NCBI GenBank assembly: GCA_020444325.1
Contig: JAHLLD010000015.1
Coordinates: forward strand, 79,971-143,970
Reading direction: 5' to 3'
Source of the DNA: a bacterium
GTDB lineage: Bacteria > Bacteroidota > Ignavibacteria > SZUA-365
Length of the DNA: 64,000 bases
Below are positions 8,756 through 18,635 of the stretch, in pieces (positions within the stretch are counted from its first letter, which is position 1; every line of letters starts with the position of its first letter). Position numbers and translations under genes: made by a program. The notes under the pieces are model-generated. The model was not told the origin of the DNA. It saw only the letters and a program-made list of their open reading frames with translations, and did no database searches.

Positions 8756-11700
8756 ATGCGCCTGTCACGAGTTTCCGGAATGCGTTTCCTGTATGCGATT
8801 CTGTTCGTTTCAGTTGTCATTCTCGGCGTGAGTACGTCGTTACATGCGCAGACCGCCGAAGTGGAGATTCACCGTGTCATCGTGAACTGGCCCGATGTGG
8901 AGATGTATTACACTGCGCGCTGTGCCGGCGTGAATCAGTACAACATCCAGCCATCGCAGATCACCGTGACCGACAGCGGACGCACGGTGAACATCCTTTC
9001 CATGAGCTGTCCCGGACTCCCCACGCCATGTCCCATGTCCGTCGCCCTCGTCGGCGATGCCAGCGGTTCCATGGCTGGTGCAGGGAATACCGCACAGAAA
9101 AATGGCTTCAATATGTTTGTCGACTCCCTCCTGGGTGGAGACGAAGCGGCCGTGCTGTATTTCAATACGAATGTCGCCACTGCGCAGTCCATGACCGGTA
9201 ACAGGACTTCCCTGCACAGCGCGATCAATGGCATTCCCGCCAGCGGGGGAACAGCGCTATGGGATGGATTCTATGCCGGCCTGCAGGAAGTCATTAATAA
9301 CGGGACGGGAAGCTGCCGGTCGGTCATTGTTGTCACGGACGGAAGCGACAATAATTCCTTCTTCGCCCCACAGGATCTGATCATTCCCGCAAACCAGCAC
9401 CACGTGCATCTCTGCGCGATCGGACTCGGCACCGCGATCAACACGACAGAGCTCGAGATGATTACCAAGCTGACCGGCGGGAAACTGATCGTCATCAGTG
9501 ACACCGCACAGTTCGCAGGTGCCATGATGGAAATACAGCATTTCATTCGGAATTACTATGAGGAATGCAGCATCACGTTGCAGACCGGGTGTCCCGACGG
9601 CAGCGTGCATAAACTTGATCTGGCCATCACCGGTGTATGCGGCACGACGGTAAGGGATACCGCGGCATTTCGTGCGCCGCTGGATACGTCCGCCTGGGTG
9701 GACATGCAGATGCATCTGACCTCGCCGCAGACTGCCGGTTATACGGAAGTGGACATGGAGCTTGTGCTCGATACCTGGTTGAATGGCGATTATTTCGAGC
9801 CTTTGGAGTTCTCCCTGAATTTCAATACGACGGCTCTTGAACTCAGGGATGTTTTCCCCTCGCCGGGTTCGCTGCTGGGACCAGTCAATGTGCAGATTAT
9901 ACCGACAAGCAGCGGCGCCAATATCGCTGTCAGTGGTCCGACACAGATAACGGGTACCGGTCCACTCCTGAATTTCCGCTTCTACACGAAAATCCTTCCC
10001 AATGACACGATATGTGAACCTGTCACCATCACCGATGCGAACTTCGATGCCGGGTGCTATCGTCTGCGGGAAACAAGTGGGGAGCTCTGCATACTGAAAG
10101 GACTGCCGGTCGTCTCCTGCGACATGACGGGGCAGGATAAGATGGTGTGGGACAAGGGGGCACAGGAATACGTGCCGAATCCCTTCGCCGTTTCGATGAC
10201 GGTAGAGAATTCGGGCGATGCCGGGGCAACGGGCATGCGCTTCCATCTACTGTATGATACGACGGACGTTGCGTTGGTCTCTCCTGCTGTAGATACGCTG
10301 CTTGCGAATCCTTCGGTGTTGCTTCCGGGAACGCAGAGTATGGCGGTATGGCAACTGCGGGCGAAGACGCGCTTTACCAGCGACAGCATTACGCTGCGCA
10401 TGGTGGCCGAATTCGACAATGCACCACCTGTGACATGCGAACACCGTGTGTTCGTACCGGCGTCTCCACTGACGCTGCAGTGCTGGATCGACTTGCCCGT
10501 GATTACCGCGGACAATGCCAATAACCGCTATTCGCCGATGCCTTTCCCGGTAACACTGACTGTAACGAATGTCGGGGGGGCGAAGACGGATTCGGTGTTT
10601 GCCACGATTATTGTTCCACCAAACCTGAAGCTGGCCGGAGCTGATGCGCCGGACAACAATACCAAGCGAGTTCTCCCGTCCATTCTTCTCCCACAGCAGA
10701 GCGGAAGTATACAGTGGATGGTTGAGCACCCGCTTACCAACCAGGCAAGGCAGTACCAGGTGACGGTGTGGGTGAAGACGGCGAATGGCGATTCTTCCCG
10801 GTGTACGGCTTTGATTACGATACCGGCTATAGATATACCGTTGCTCTCGCCAAGATGCTATGTGCCGGACTCCCTGCATTTCGATCCGGCGCTCAATATG
10901 TATACGCCGAATCCGTTCACGGTTCGGCTCACCTGTGTCAACAACGGGGAGACCACTGCAAAGAACGTTGTGGGTAAACTTGTCCTGCCACCGGATGTGG
11001 AACTTGTCAATCCGGCGGAACCGCTGACGAAAATGTTCAATCCGTCTACGCTCCCGAAACTGAAGATCGGTGATCCCATCCCGGAACTCTCCTGGGATGT
11101 CAGGTTCACGAAGCGCGCACACACCAGGATCTGCCCCGAGTTCAGGTTCGTCGTCACTGGAGAGAATTTCTCCGGAGTGGCTCTCGACTCTGTGGATGTG
11201 ACCTGCTGCGTTCCTGTTCCACCGGTATTGCCCTCGTGGGCATGCGACCTGGATTTGCCGGATTCACTCGGAGTTAGTGTGACAGGCATGGATGTTGTGC
11301 CGAATCCTTTCTATATCCGCTACACGATCACAAATTCCGGACAGGAAGCTGGTGTCATCAAGCGCGTAAAACTGTACATGTCGGCGCAGGATGGACTCTC
11401 ACTTGATCCGGCCTCAATCATGCCGCTGGATACAAATGTGAACGTCACGGTCGGACCAAATTCCACCGCTTCCTTCGAGTGGGCTGTGCGCGTGCAGAAC
11501 CGGGACAGCCGCCGAAATCTGAAGTTTGGCGTGACCGCCTGGGATGACAAGGATGATCCCATCATGTGCGAGGACTACCTTCCCATCGCAGCGGTGGAGC
11601 GCAGCATCACCTGCACAGGAATAAGTGTCGATCAGTCTGAGCTTTGCGCTGAGGGAGGAAGCGTAATGGTTACGGCCGTGTTGCGAAATGAAGGGGCCGT

Positions 11701-12691
11701 GAATGTCAATGACGTGACGGCTCTCCTCGAGTGGACAGATGTCGGAGGGACGCAGTACCTGGAATTCGACCCGTCTTTTGGGGACAATGATAATCCGAAA
11801 CAGTGGGGTGTCCTCTTCCCGCAGCAGAGCCGGCAATTTCGGTGGGGTCTGCGCATGAGCAGGATGAATACGGGACCGACCCCGCTGACCGTGCAGCTCA
11901 CACTGCGTTATGGTGCCGCGTCCATCCCGACGACAGGAGGTGATTCGCTGTGTACGGCTACCGTCACAATCCTGCCCCTGCAGTCCGCCCCGATCATCGT
12001 TCTCGGAAACAATCCAGCCTGCGACGGTGATACTGTGGTACTCGATGCCGGGAACGGCTATGCGAGCTATAGGTGGAGTACGCAGGACACCTCGCGGCAG
12101 CTTGTCGTGACGCAGAGCGGTTCCTATCATGTGCGTCGTGTCATGGGCACGGAACCGTACTGCATGGTGCTGAGCGATACCGTTCAGATGACGTTCCATC
12201 CAAAGCCGGATGTCCCTGTCATCACACGCAACGGCAACACGCTGAGCTCCACCGCGGCTGCTACCTACCAGTGGGTGCGCAACGGGGGTGCCATTCCACT
12301 GGCAACCTCGCAGGATTACACGGCGACAGCAAATGGAGTGTACTTCGTGATTGTGACGAACGGCTTCGGCTGCACGGCATTGTCCGACACCCTGCGCGTG
12401 ACACTTGTCAGTGTGGATGAACCGCTGGCCGGGAAGTTCACCGTTGATGTGTACCCGAATCCATCCCATGACGTCTTCACCCTCTCATGCACAGCAGGGA
12501 GCAGGCAGCACCTGCGACTGACGGTGCGGGATATTCTCGGCCGCGTCGTACTGGAACAGTCCATCGAACATAATGGTGTGTATACGCTGCAGCGGGTGGA
12601 CCTTTCCGCGTTGCCGGATGGAATCTTTTATCTCCGACTGGAGAATGCAACAGTGCAGCACACCCGCGTGCTTCTGCTGCAGCGCGAATAA
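8756..12691 (+). CDS. Large T9SS-secreted von Willebrand A (MIDAS) repeat protein
   Basis: 1311 residues. ATG 8756 has GGAG upstream; the signal peptide spans about 1-31 (ending LHAQ). It shares the motif VNWPDVEMYY...C-A-G with the gene at 1646. The vWA domain at about 93-268 has a full MIDAS: D101-x-S103-x-S105, T166, D195. At least four CARDB/DUF11-like repeats follow, each opening with an NPF or MPF motif (VPNPFAVSMTVENSG; SPMPFPVTLTVTNVG; TPNPFTVRLTCVNNG; VPNPFYIRYTITNSG), then two Ig-like repeats and a T9SS type-A tail (VYPNPSHD, DILGR). It is longer than its paralogue mainly through extra stalk repeats. It is probably a metal-dependent surface adhesin on an extended stalk, by inference. 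It lies behind a hairpin-rich leader, so attenuation is possible. Confidence 0.9.
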   Translation: MRLSRVSGMRFLYAILFVSVVILGVSTSLHAQTAEVEIHRVIVNWPDVEMYYTARCAGVNQYNIQPSQITVTDSGRTVNILSMSCPGLPTPCPMSVALVGDASGSMAGAGNTAQKNGFNMFVDSLLGGDEAAVLYFNTNVATAQSMTGNRTSLHSAINGIPASGGTALWDGFYAGLQEVINNGTGSCRSVIVVTDGSDNNSFFAPQDLIIPANQHHVHLCAIGLGTAINTTELEMITKLTGGKLIVISDTAQFAGAMMEIQHFIRNYYEECSITLQTGCPDGSVHKLDLAITGVCGTTVRDTAAFRAPLDTSAWVDMQMHLTSPQTAGYTEVDMELVLDTWLNGDYFEPLEFSLNFNTTALELRDVFPSPGSLLGPVNVQIIPTSSGANIAVSGPTQITGTGPLLNFRFYTKILPNDTICEPVTITDANFDAGCYRLRETSGELCILKGLPVVSCDMTGQDKMVWDKGAQEYVPNPFAVSMTVENSGDAGATGMRFHLLYDTTDVALVSPAVDTLLANPSVLLPGTQSMAVWQLRAKTRFTSDSITLRMVAEFDNAPPVTCEHRVFVPASPLTLQCWIDLPVITADNANNRYSPMPFPVTLTVTNVGGAKTDSVFATIIVPPNLKLAGADAPDNNTKRVLPSILLPQQSGSIQWMVEHPLTNQARQYQVTVWVKTANGDSSRCTALITIPAIDIPLLSPRCYVPDSLHFDPALNMYTPNPFTVRLTCVNNGETTAKNVVGKLVLPPDVELVNPAEPLTKMFNPSTLPKLKIGDPIPELSWDVRFTKRAHTRICPEFRFVVTGENFSGVALDSVDVTCCVPVPPVLPSWACDLDLPDSLGVSVTGMDVVPNPFYIRYTITNSGQEAGVIKRVKLYMSAQDGLSLDPASIMPLDTNVNVTVGPNSTASFEWAVRVQNRDSRRNLKFGVTAWDDKDDPIMCEDYLPIAAVERSITCTGISVDQSELCAEGGSVMVTAVLRNEGAVNVNDVTALLEWTDVGGTQYLEFDPSFGDNDNPKQWGVLFPQQSRQFRWGLRMSRMNTGPTPLTVQLTLRYGAASIPTTGGDSLCTATVTILPLQSAPIIVLGNNPACDGDTVVLDAGNGYASYRWSTQDTSRQLVVTQSGSYHVRRVMGTEPYCMVLSDTVQMTFHPKPDVPVITRNGNTLSSTAAATYQWVRNGGAIPLATSQDYTATANGVYFVIVTNGFGCTALSDTLRVTLVSVDEPLAGKFTVDVYPNPSHDVFTLSCTAGSRQHLRLTVRDILGRVVLEQSIEHNGVYTLQRVDLSALPDGIFYLRLENATVQHTRVLLLQRE

Positions 12692-12749
12692 TGCGCACCC
12701 AGGAGTGTGACGTGAGGACATAGTGCACGATGCACCGAAGCGTCACCAT

Positions 12750-12796
12750 GCCGTTCGTTCCGCTTGCCACCCTGGCGGACGAACGGCGTTTTTTTT
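12750..12796 (+). terminator. Strong intrinsic terminator
   Basis: GCCGTTCGTTCCGC pairs with GCGGACGAACGGC (13 bp, one bulged T), followed by a run of eight T. It closes the vWA gene transcript. Confidence 0.88.
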
Positions 12797-12812
12797 CGGA
12801 ACATCGATGCGG

Positions 12813-12843
12813 CTGACATTGTATGCGATGAACCCTATATTAC
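12813..12843 (+). promoter_or_regulatory. Promoter for the envelope operon
   Basis: CTGACA (12813-12818), 17-nt spacer, TATATT (12836-12841). It has the same CTG/TTG to TA distance of 20 nt as the other promoters in this window. The predicted start near 12848 gives a leader of about 41 nt. Confidence 0.5.
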
Positions 12844-12888
12844 GGGTCGTTACCTGTATTCTGTACGCAATACGAGATGAGGTCGTTC

Positions 12889-13758
12889 ATGCCGCATCGC
12901 ATCGGGTTAAGTCTCCTCAGTGGAGGCAGTTGCACTGCACTTCTCCTGCTCATCGCATTCCTGTCCCAACCAGTACTTGCTCAGCAGGGGGACGAGGATG
13001 AAGGTCCACCGTATTATGACAAAGTGGTTCGCCTCAAAGACGGGACCGTGATCCGGAACGTTGAGGTTACCTGGGAACAGGAAGAGGGAGAGTATGAGCG
13101 CTATGTGATCAAATCCCGCAATGGGGAAATCGTTCGCAAGCTCCCTTCCGAAATCCTGGTTATCGAAACACATTCGCGCACATTTCTTCCGCCGGGGTAC
13201 AATCCTGTCGGTATCGTCACTCCCTGCGACGACCGTCAGCGGGAAAAGCTGCCATACTTCCTCGAGCTGCGGGCCTTCGGATATCTGACCGGAGAGGATG
13301 AGTCCGACAGCCAGATCGGTATCAACAGCTTTGTGTTCGGACCAGAAGTTGCCGGTGGGTTTCGCTTCGGGGCGTTTGGTATCGGACTCGGTGCTGCGTG
13401 GTTTTCGTCGCGCGACATCAACCGTTTTCCTTTCTTCATCCATGCGCGCTATCAGCTTGCGATGACATGCTTCGCACCCTTCCTTTTTGCCCAGGCCGGG
13501 ACGGTGTTTGATGATCAGAGCGGGGAGACCCTGGGTTTCGACAATCTGCTGGAAGCTGCTCCCAAACTCTTTTCCATCGGAGCGGGCATTGACTATCCGC
13601 TTTCTCCATCGCTGGATATTTCCTTCGATCTCGGGTACCGTTACATGCAGCTGCCCACCGCGGTGCTCTGTGACTGTTCGGACATCCCCGAACGCGCGGA
13701 AGCGATCTACTATAATGAAAGCCACGGACTGTTGCTCCGTCTCGGCGTGACATTCTAA
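12889..13758 (+). CDS. Outer-membrane beta-barrel protein
   Basis: 289 residues from ATG 12889, preferred because GAGG lies 6 nt upstream; ATG 12877 in the same frame is the alternative (293 residues). The signal peptide ends VLAQ. The first part of the mature protein reads VVRLKDGTVIRNVEV and looks like a small beta domain. From about residue 120 there are alternating aromatic/hydrophobic strands typical of an 8-10-stranded barrel, ending in a phenylalanine (LLRLGVTF), the usual BAM signal for barrel insertion. It is first in a tight operon with two lipoproteins (14-bp and 3-bp gaps), so the three products probably work together at the outer membrane. Exact role unknown. Confidence 0.75.
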   Translation: MPHRIGLSLLSGGSCTALLLLIAFLSQPVLAQQGDEDEGPPYYDKVVRLKDGTVIRNVEVTWEQEEGEYERYVIKSRNGEIVRKLPSEILVIETHSRTFLPPGYNPVGIVTPCDDRQREKLPYFLELRAFGYLTGEDESDSQIGINSFVFGPEVAGGFRFGAFGIGLGAAWFSSRDINRFPFFIHARYQLAMTCFAPFLFAQAGTVFDDQSGETLGFDNLLEAAPKLFSIGAGIDYPLSPSLDISFDLGYRYMQLPTAVLCDCSDIPERAEAIYYNESHGLLLRLGVTF

Positions 13759-13772
13759 GCAGGAGACAGGAC

Positions 13773-15716
13773 ATGAATTTGCGCACACATACAATGATAC
13801 TACGCACCACCGCTCTCGTATTCACGGCTGTCCTGCTGCTTTCCTGCCAGTCACCGATGGAGCGTCCGCCGACCGAAGCACGCGATGTGGTCGTCCATGT
13901 GCAGACTGCGACAGGGCGTCCCATCGAACTCGTTCCCGTCGAAGTGTACGATCTCGCTGTGCCGCAGGAGCAGCGCGAAGCGCTTGATCGGGAAATGACG
14001 GATCAGGCCGGAAACAGCTATTTTCGCTTCGTGATCCCGACAACGGGAGGACGCTACCGCTTCGTGGTGGGGAATGAACAAACCGGCGTAACGACGCTCG
14101 ATGCAAACCTGCTCTGCCGTGACACGCTCATGATCGTGGAGCTCGTTTCAGAGGAACTCCCCTGCAGCGGTACGATCGATCGCACGTTACGCATCGACGA
14201 CGTCTGCGCCCCCCTGAGTACCGGGGAGATGTTTACCGACAGTGCCGAAGTCATATTCCGCAACGGCTGTGACGTACCGATGACATACACATTGAGCGGA
14301 CCGGGAGACTCTCCGGCGCATGCGCTTTTCATTCTCGATGCGGACGGGAATATCATCACGGACCGGCCATTCACGGTGGATGCGATGGGGCAGATGACCT
14401 TGCGCGCCGTGGCCACGCCCGAAGACAGCAGCCTCCAGGTCCTGCGCTATACGCTCAGCGGTATGGGGCCGAATCAGGCAGCGGTGACCATTAACCTGAC
14501 AGTGGAAATCGAAGCGCGCAACTGCAACTTCTGTACCTGTCCCGAAGATGAAATCATCATCGATTTCGGCAGCATACAGGCCGAGCCCGAAGCGGATCGC
14601 GGGGAATCCGCTGAAGTGGTTTCCATGCCCAGGAACAGCTGCCTGTATGACCGCATCGACGATCTGATCAAGCAAGCCACGCAGAATGACGTGTTCAGCG
14701 TCACTGCGCTGGAGAATCTGACTGTCCCAACCGGATCCCGCAGTTCGGTCACGGTAACCTTCCGTCCGAAAGAACAGCGCAGCTACCGCGACACCCTTCT
14801 GATCGAGCACTTCCTGCCGGAGGAACAGCGGCGTTGCACGACACGGGTTATTCTCCAGGGCGAGGGCTGTGGTCCCGCCTGCGAACTTGTGGAAGATCCC
14901 AGGTTGGTCGAGAGCGCGACTGCCCGCTACGATTTCGACATGGGCCGCGTGCGTGTATACGAAGGAGGCCGTGATCAGATTTGCTTCATGAATGTGGGGG
15001 ATTGCGGTGTGCTGGAACTGGAGCAGGACTACGTGGAAACCCCCGGATTTACCGTCACCCCTTCGGCGCTTTCCATAGACGGCGGCGAAACGGGCTGCTT
15101 CAGTATTGTATTCGATGCGTCGGACGAAGTGGTCTGGCCGGATGGACACGGACAGCCGGCGAAAACACTGCATGAGATGCCGATGCTGGTGCGGGGCTGC
15201 GGTCCCAGGCGCGATATTACCGTGCATGTCATCGTCGATACGCTCCCCATCCTGTTTTCCCGTTGCATCTATCAGTGGGATCAGAACGGCAATTACGGGT
15301 ACAACTTTACTCCTGTGGGCGGCAAGGGTGAGGACCGCTACGATCCGGATGCCCTGCTGGCACAGATTACCGATCTCGTTGTCATTTCCGCGCGTGCGGG
15401 CAATGATGCCGAGGTGCGCATACGCAGCGGCTGGAAACATATCAAGGATGGTGTCTCCGAGGCACAGTTCAATTACACCGACATGTCAACGGCAAGTAAC
15501 GGATGGAGTATGGCGGAGTTTCGCTCCATCACCTCGGATCCATTTGATCCGGGACCGGCGGCCACGCTCGATTTTCGCTCCGTGTATTCCATCCGCATCG
15601 AACGCAACGGTGTCATCAGCTACGCCTGTGTGCGTGTGCGCGAAATCAGCATGGATCCCGATGGGAAATTCAAGCTCTGCCTCGACGTCCTGTACCCGAT
15701 GATCAAGGAGAACTGA
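13773..15716 (+). CDS. Lipoprotein with anchor-D/ASH-like beta-sandwich repeats
   Basis: 647 residues. ATG 13773 follows AGGAGA at good spacing. A type II signal peptide has the lipobox LLLSC (about 21-25). The mature protein is Cys-rich and built from repeated beta-sandwiches resembling 'choice-of-anchor D'/ASPM-SPD-2-Hydin domains (VTVTFRPKEQRSYRDTLLI is typical). The last 140 residues differ and show no known fold to me. There is no T9SS tail. It sits 14 bp after a barrel gene and 3 bp before a PorE-like lipoprotein, suggesting a three-part outer-membrane complex; this is inference from context. Confidence 0.72.
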   Translation: MNLRTHTMILRTTALVFTAVLLLSCQSPMERPPTEARDVVVHVQTATGRPIELVPVEVYDLAVPQEQREALDREMTDQAGNSYFRFVIPTTGGRYRFVVGNEQTGVTTLDANLLCRDTLMIVELVSEELPCSGTIDRTLRIDDVCAPLSTGEMFTDSAEVIFRNGCDVPMTYTLSGPGDSPAHALFILDADGNIITDRPFTVDAMGQMTLRAVATPEDSSLQVLRYTLSGMGPNQAAVTINLTVEIEARNCNFCTCPEDEIIIDFGSIQAEPEADRGESAEVVSMPRNSCLYDRIDDLIKQATQNDVFSVTALENLTVPTGSRSSVTVTFRPKEQRSYRDTLLIEHFLPEEQRRCTTRVILQGEGCGPACELVEDPRLVESATARYDFDMGRVRVYEGGRDQICFMNVGDCGVLELEQDYVETPGFTVTPSALSIDGGETGCFSIVFDASDEVVWPDGHGQPAKTLHEMPMLVRGCGPRRDITVHVIVDTLPILFSRCIYQWDQNGNYGYNFTPVGGKGEDRYDPDALLAQITDLVVISARAGNDAEVRIRSGWKHIKDGVSEAQFNYTDMSTASNGWSMAEFRSITSDPFDPGPAATLDFRSVYSIRIERNGVISYACVRVREISMDPDGKFKLCLDVLYPMIKEN

Positions 15717-15719
15717 GAT

Positions 15720-17612
15720 ATGAAAACAGTATGCTCTTTCGCTGCGCTTCTTTCCTTGATGCTGCTCTCCGGATGCGGTGGCAGTGATTCGGTGGTGCAG
15801 CAGAATCGGAATTCCACGCCCCGAGGGAATCTTCCCGTGTACAATTGCAGCGTGCTCAACAGTGCGGCAGACGAATTCGCTCCAGTCGTCGCGAGTACGA
15901 CGCGCGTGTTTTTTACCTCGAATCGACGACAGGAGGGCAGTAATACCTTCCTCTCCCCGGAGTACCGCTACGGTGAGGCCGTGTATGTCGTTGAGCGGAA
16001 TACTGATGATAAGGTACTGCAGCTCGATAAAACAGCAGAGTGGACACGACCACTGATATTCCGCCCCGAGGTATTCGGAAAGGTCAATACCGGAACGCTG
16101 GCGATGGATGGCAAGGATGAGATGTACCTCAGCAGTGCTTCGTATATCCCGGATGCGGAAGGCGGAGCCGACCTGTTCCGCGTCTCGTCGGTTGCCGGTG
16201 CAATGAGTGCGCCACAGGCACTCGATAGGGTGAATTCTCCATGGTGGGACGCCCAGCCTGCAGTTTCCCCTGACGGGAGTCTCCTCATCTTCGCCTCCGA
16301 CCGTGTGGCTGCGCAACCTTCCGTCGATGACCAGGGAAACCGTCAGCCGCAGCTCTGGCTCAGCACGAGGCAGGAGGATGGAAGCTGGGGTGCCCCGGAA
16401 CTACTCCCCGCGCCGATTAACAGCGGAAAAGGGGAGATGTCGCCACATTTCGATGCGAACGGCATGCTCTACTTCGCAACGCTGCGCTGGCCCGAGCAGG
16501 GTTTCGATATCGTGAGCAGCTCGAGAAACATGAATGGGACCTGGAGTGAACCCGTGCGGCTTGCTCCTCCTGTGAACAGCGATGGGAATGACGTCTTTCC
16601 GTATGTGACGCCGGATCGACTGCAACTGCTGCTCGCATCCGATCGTCCCGGAGGCGCAGGGGGATATGACATCTGGGCGGCGGAAGTGCCTTACTGTATC
16701 AATGTCATCGCGGATGTGACGCTTCTCGAGCCTGACAACGACAACACGACGTCTTCTCGTCCCGGTGTCCAGGTCGCAATGAAAGTCATTGATGTGGAAA
16801 GTGGCAGCACCGTTCTCGAGGGACGGACAGACACGGAGGGACGTTTTGCGCCGGAGACCTGTCTGCGCGCGGGACGCAAGTACATCCTGCGCCCTGGCAA
16901 CGAAGCATGTTTCCAGGCCTCAGAGCCCGTTGCCTTTACCACCCCGGTTCCTGACGCAAGCACCGCTATGGTGCCGCTCACGGTCGAACTGCGACGTCCG
17001 ATGCTTCCGGAGTTCGAGGTGCTCACCGATACCATCCCGTTTTTCGTCACCGGTTACTGGTATCCGAATACCTCGACGGAACTTCAACGTCTTCGTGAAC
17101 GCATGCGCGATGAGGAACTGCCGAATGCCAATTTCATCGATCTCAAGGACTATGATTACAGCTTTGCCGCCCAGCGCGTCGATCGCTGGTTTTCCCATCT
17201 TTACAGTGAAATCGAAAACATGATCGTGCCCATGCTCGACACCTGCTACACCGGTGTCGACACCCTGGTGATTTCCGTGTTGGGACATGTTGATCCGAGA
17301 GGACTCGCGTGGGGACGTTTCGATGAAGATGAAACCGTGCAGACGCAAACCATGACGGTGGCGCCGGGAACGGTCATGCAGAAGCAGGACGGAAACGTCA
17401 AGCTTTCACACCTCCGCGCATATTACACCATGCGCATGATCGACAGCGAAATGCGCAAGCGCTCCGACCGTTACGCGCTGTTGCGGGATCAGCGCCGCAT
17501 CCGCATTCTTGCGGAAGGTGCCTATATCGCAGAAGACGCCGGTCGTGACATTAATGACCCTTACCAGAGAAAGTTCATCGTCAACGTCGAGGTCCGCCAC
17601 GGCCATCATTGA
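15720..17612 (+). CDS. Lipoprotein with PD40-type propeller, regulatory-like domain and OmpA-like C-terminus (PorE-like architecture)
   Basis: 630 residues. ATG 15720 has AAGGAG upstream. The lipobox LLSGC is at about 15-19. Residues about 45-330 hold WD40-like (PD40) blades (AVSPDGSLLIFASDR, VTPDRLQLLLASDRPGG). A carboxypeptidase-regulatory-like sandwich spans about 340-440. The C-terminal third resembles an OmpA-like peptidoglycan-binding domain (ISVLGHVDPRG, then LSHLRAYYTMRMI), with an insertion between the two halves. PorE of the T9SS combines TPR, WD40, regulatory and OmpA-like domains on a lipoprotein that ties the PorLM ring to peptidoglycan. Here the TPR is missing, so this may be a PorE relative or a general envelope anchor. 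Confidence 0.75.
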   Translation: MKTVCSFAALLSLMLLSGCGGSDSVVQQNRNSTPRGNLPVYNCSVLNSAADEFAPVVASTTRVFFTSNRRQEGSNTFLSPEYRYGEAVYVVERNTDDKVLQLDKTAEWTRPLIFRPEVFGKVNTGTLAMDGKDEMYLSSASYIPDAEGGADLFRVSSVAGAMSAPQALDRVNSPWWDAQPAVSPDGSLLIFASDRVAAQPSVDDQGNRQPQLWLSTRQEDGSWGAPELLPAPINSGKGEMSPHFDANGMLYFATLRWPEQGFDIVSSSRNMNGTWSEPVRLAPPVNSDGNDVFPYVTPDRLQLLLASDRPGGAGGYDIWAAEVPYCINVIADVTLLEPDNDNTTSSRPGVQVAMKVIDVESGSTVLEGRTDTEGRFAPETCLRAGRKYILRPGNEACFQASEPVAFTTPVPDASTAMVPLTVELRRPMLPEFEVLTDTIPFFVTGYWYPNTSTELQRLRERMRDEELPNANFIDLKDYDYSFAAQRVDRWFSHLYSEIENMIVPMLDTCYTGVDTLVISVLGHVDPRGLAWGRFDEDETVQTQTMTVAPGTVMQKQDGNVKLSHLRAYYTMRMIDSEMRKRSDRYALLRDQRRIRILAEGAYIAEDAGRDINDPYQRKFIVNVEVRHGHH

Positions 17613-17647
17613 GCGCCAGCAGTAAGCCAAGTGCCGACAGCGATGCG

Positions 17648-18625
17648 TTATTCGAAATCTTCAAGGAAACGGCCGAACTGCGATGCAAAGGCATGCAGGT
17701 CTTCATCCATGATGATGCGGACCACGATGGTTTCGCGAGGACCGATGGACACCGGCATGGGCCTGTCGTGATCCCAGTAAACCTTGCGGCCTGAATTCGC
17801 TTCCCAGGTGAGGTGCACCCTGTATTCGCGCTCATTACGCAGTTTTACGGTGTAATGCGTCCCCGGCTTCATGTCGTTGAGGGTAATCGTGGTGCTGTCT
17901 GCTACCGCACCGTAGAGTGGAATGAGGCGGGAGGTGAACTGCGTGCCACGCTCCATCGGAAGATGGAGCTTGCTGTCGGCCGTGCTGTGGGAGAGCACAC
18001 TGTATTGCACGAGCTGTTTGAATTCCGTGTTGATGTTCGCACGCATTCTGTTTGAACGTGTCGAGATCTGCAGATAATTTCCCTGCAGCTTGTCACCAGC
18101 GCTTTTTGTGCCTTCCACAAAACTGATATTGTGGAACGCAAAATCAGCTGATACGCCCGTCCCCGTCCTGCGCTGCATCTTGTAGCTGACCCTTCTCGTC
18201 CCGCGCCGCTTTCCCAGTGAGAGACTGTCGCGCACGTCGAGATTCAGTTCGAAAAGCGAACCACCACCCTGTCCATACCCCCACTCATACTGCCACCAGT
18301 AACCCGGCTGATCAGGCTGCAGCCTGCCCATGGGATTCCATCCGAGCAGCACGGCCTCGTTCGCGCGGTCCCGCGTCGGCCCCGCATGCTTGACGGCGTA
18401 TGAGTGCAGTGCAAAAATCCCGCGGCCATTCTCCGCGGCGCCTTTCCATCGCAGCGTAGGCGGCATGGGCAGGAGCTGCAGAGGGGAGTACCCTTCGTAC
18501 GTACCGACACTGTCGGCAGGGTGGAAATACAGGTTGTCATCCTGTGCGTGGAGGGAGGAAGTGTACAGGAGGATAGCAAGCGCGAACATCAGCTTCATCG
18601 CGGGCCTCGACAATTGGGTGGACAT
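17648..18625 (-). CDS. Secreted protein of unknown function
   Basis: 325 residues from the ATG at 18625 (GGGAG upstream). An internal ATG at 18598 also has GAGG nearby and would give a shorter signal peptide. The signal sequence ends SSLHAQ. The mature protein is rich in beta-strand patterns (aromatic WWQYEWGYGQGG, SYKMQRRTG) and ends in a small sandwich (TITLNDMKPGTHYTVKL). No family was recognised. There is no lipobox and no T9SS sorting domain, so it is probably periplasmic. It converges with the lipoprotein operon (35-bp gap) and diverges from the barrel gene at 18963. Confidence 0.65.
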   Translation of the reverse strand: MSTQLSRPAMKLMFALAILLYTSSLHAQDDNLYFHPADSVGTYEGYSPLQLLPMPPTLRWKGAAENGRGIFALHSYAVKHAGPTRDRANEAVLLGWNPMGRLQPDQPGYWWQYEWGYGQGGGSLFELNLDVRDSLSLGKRRGTRRVSYKMQRRTGTGVSADFAFHNISFVEGTKSAGDKLQGNYLQISTRSNRMRANINTEFKQLVQYSVLSHSTADSKLHLPMERGTQFTSRLIPLYGAVADSTTITLNDMKPGTHYTVKLRNEREYRVHLTWEANSGRKVYWDHDRPMPVSIGPRETIVVRIIMDEDLHAFASQFGRFLEDFE

Positions 18626-18635
18626 GTCTGCTCCC

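Noticed and set aside
11414..12469. A 351-codon minus-strand frame within the third vWA-family gene
   Set aside because: It overlaps Ig-like and sorting-domain coding sequence completely and encodes a low-quality His/Arg-rich product.
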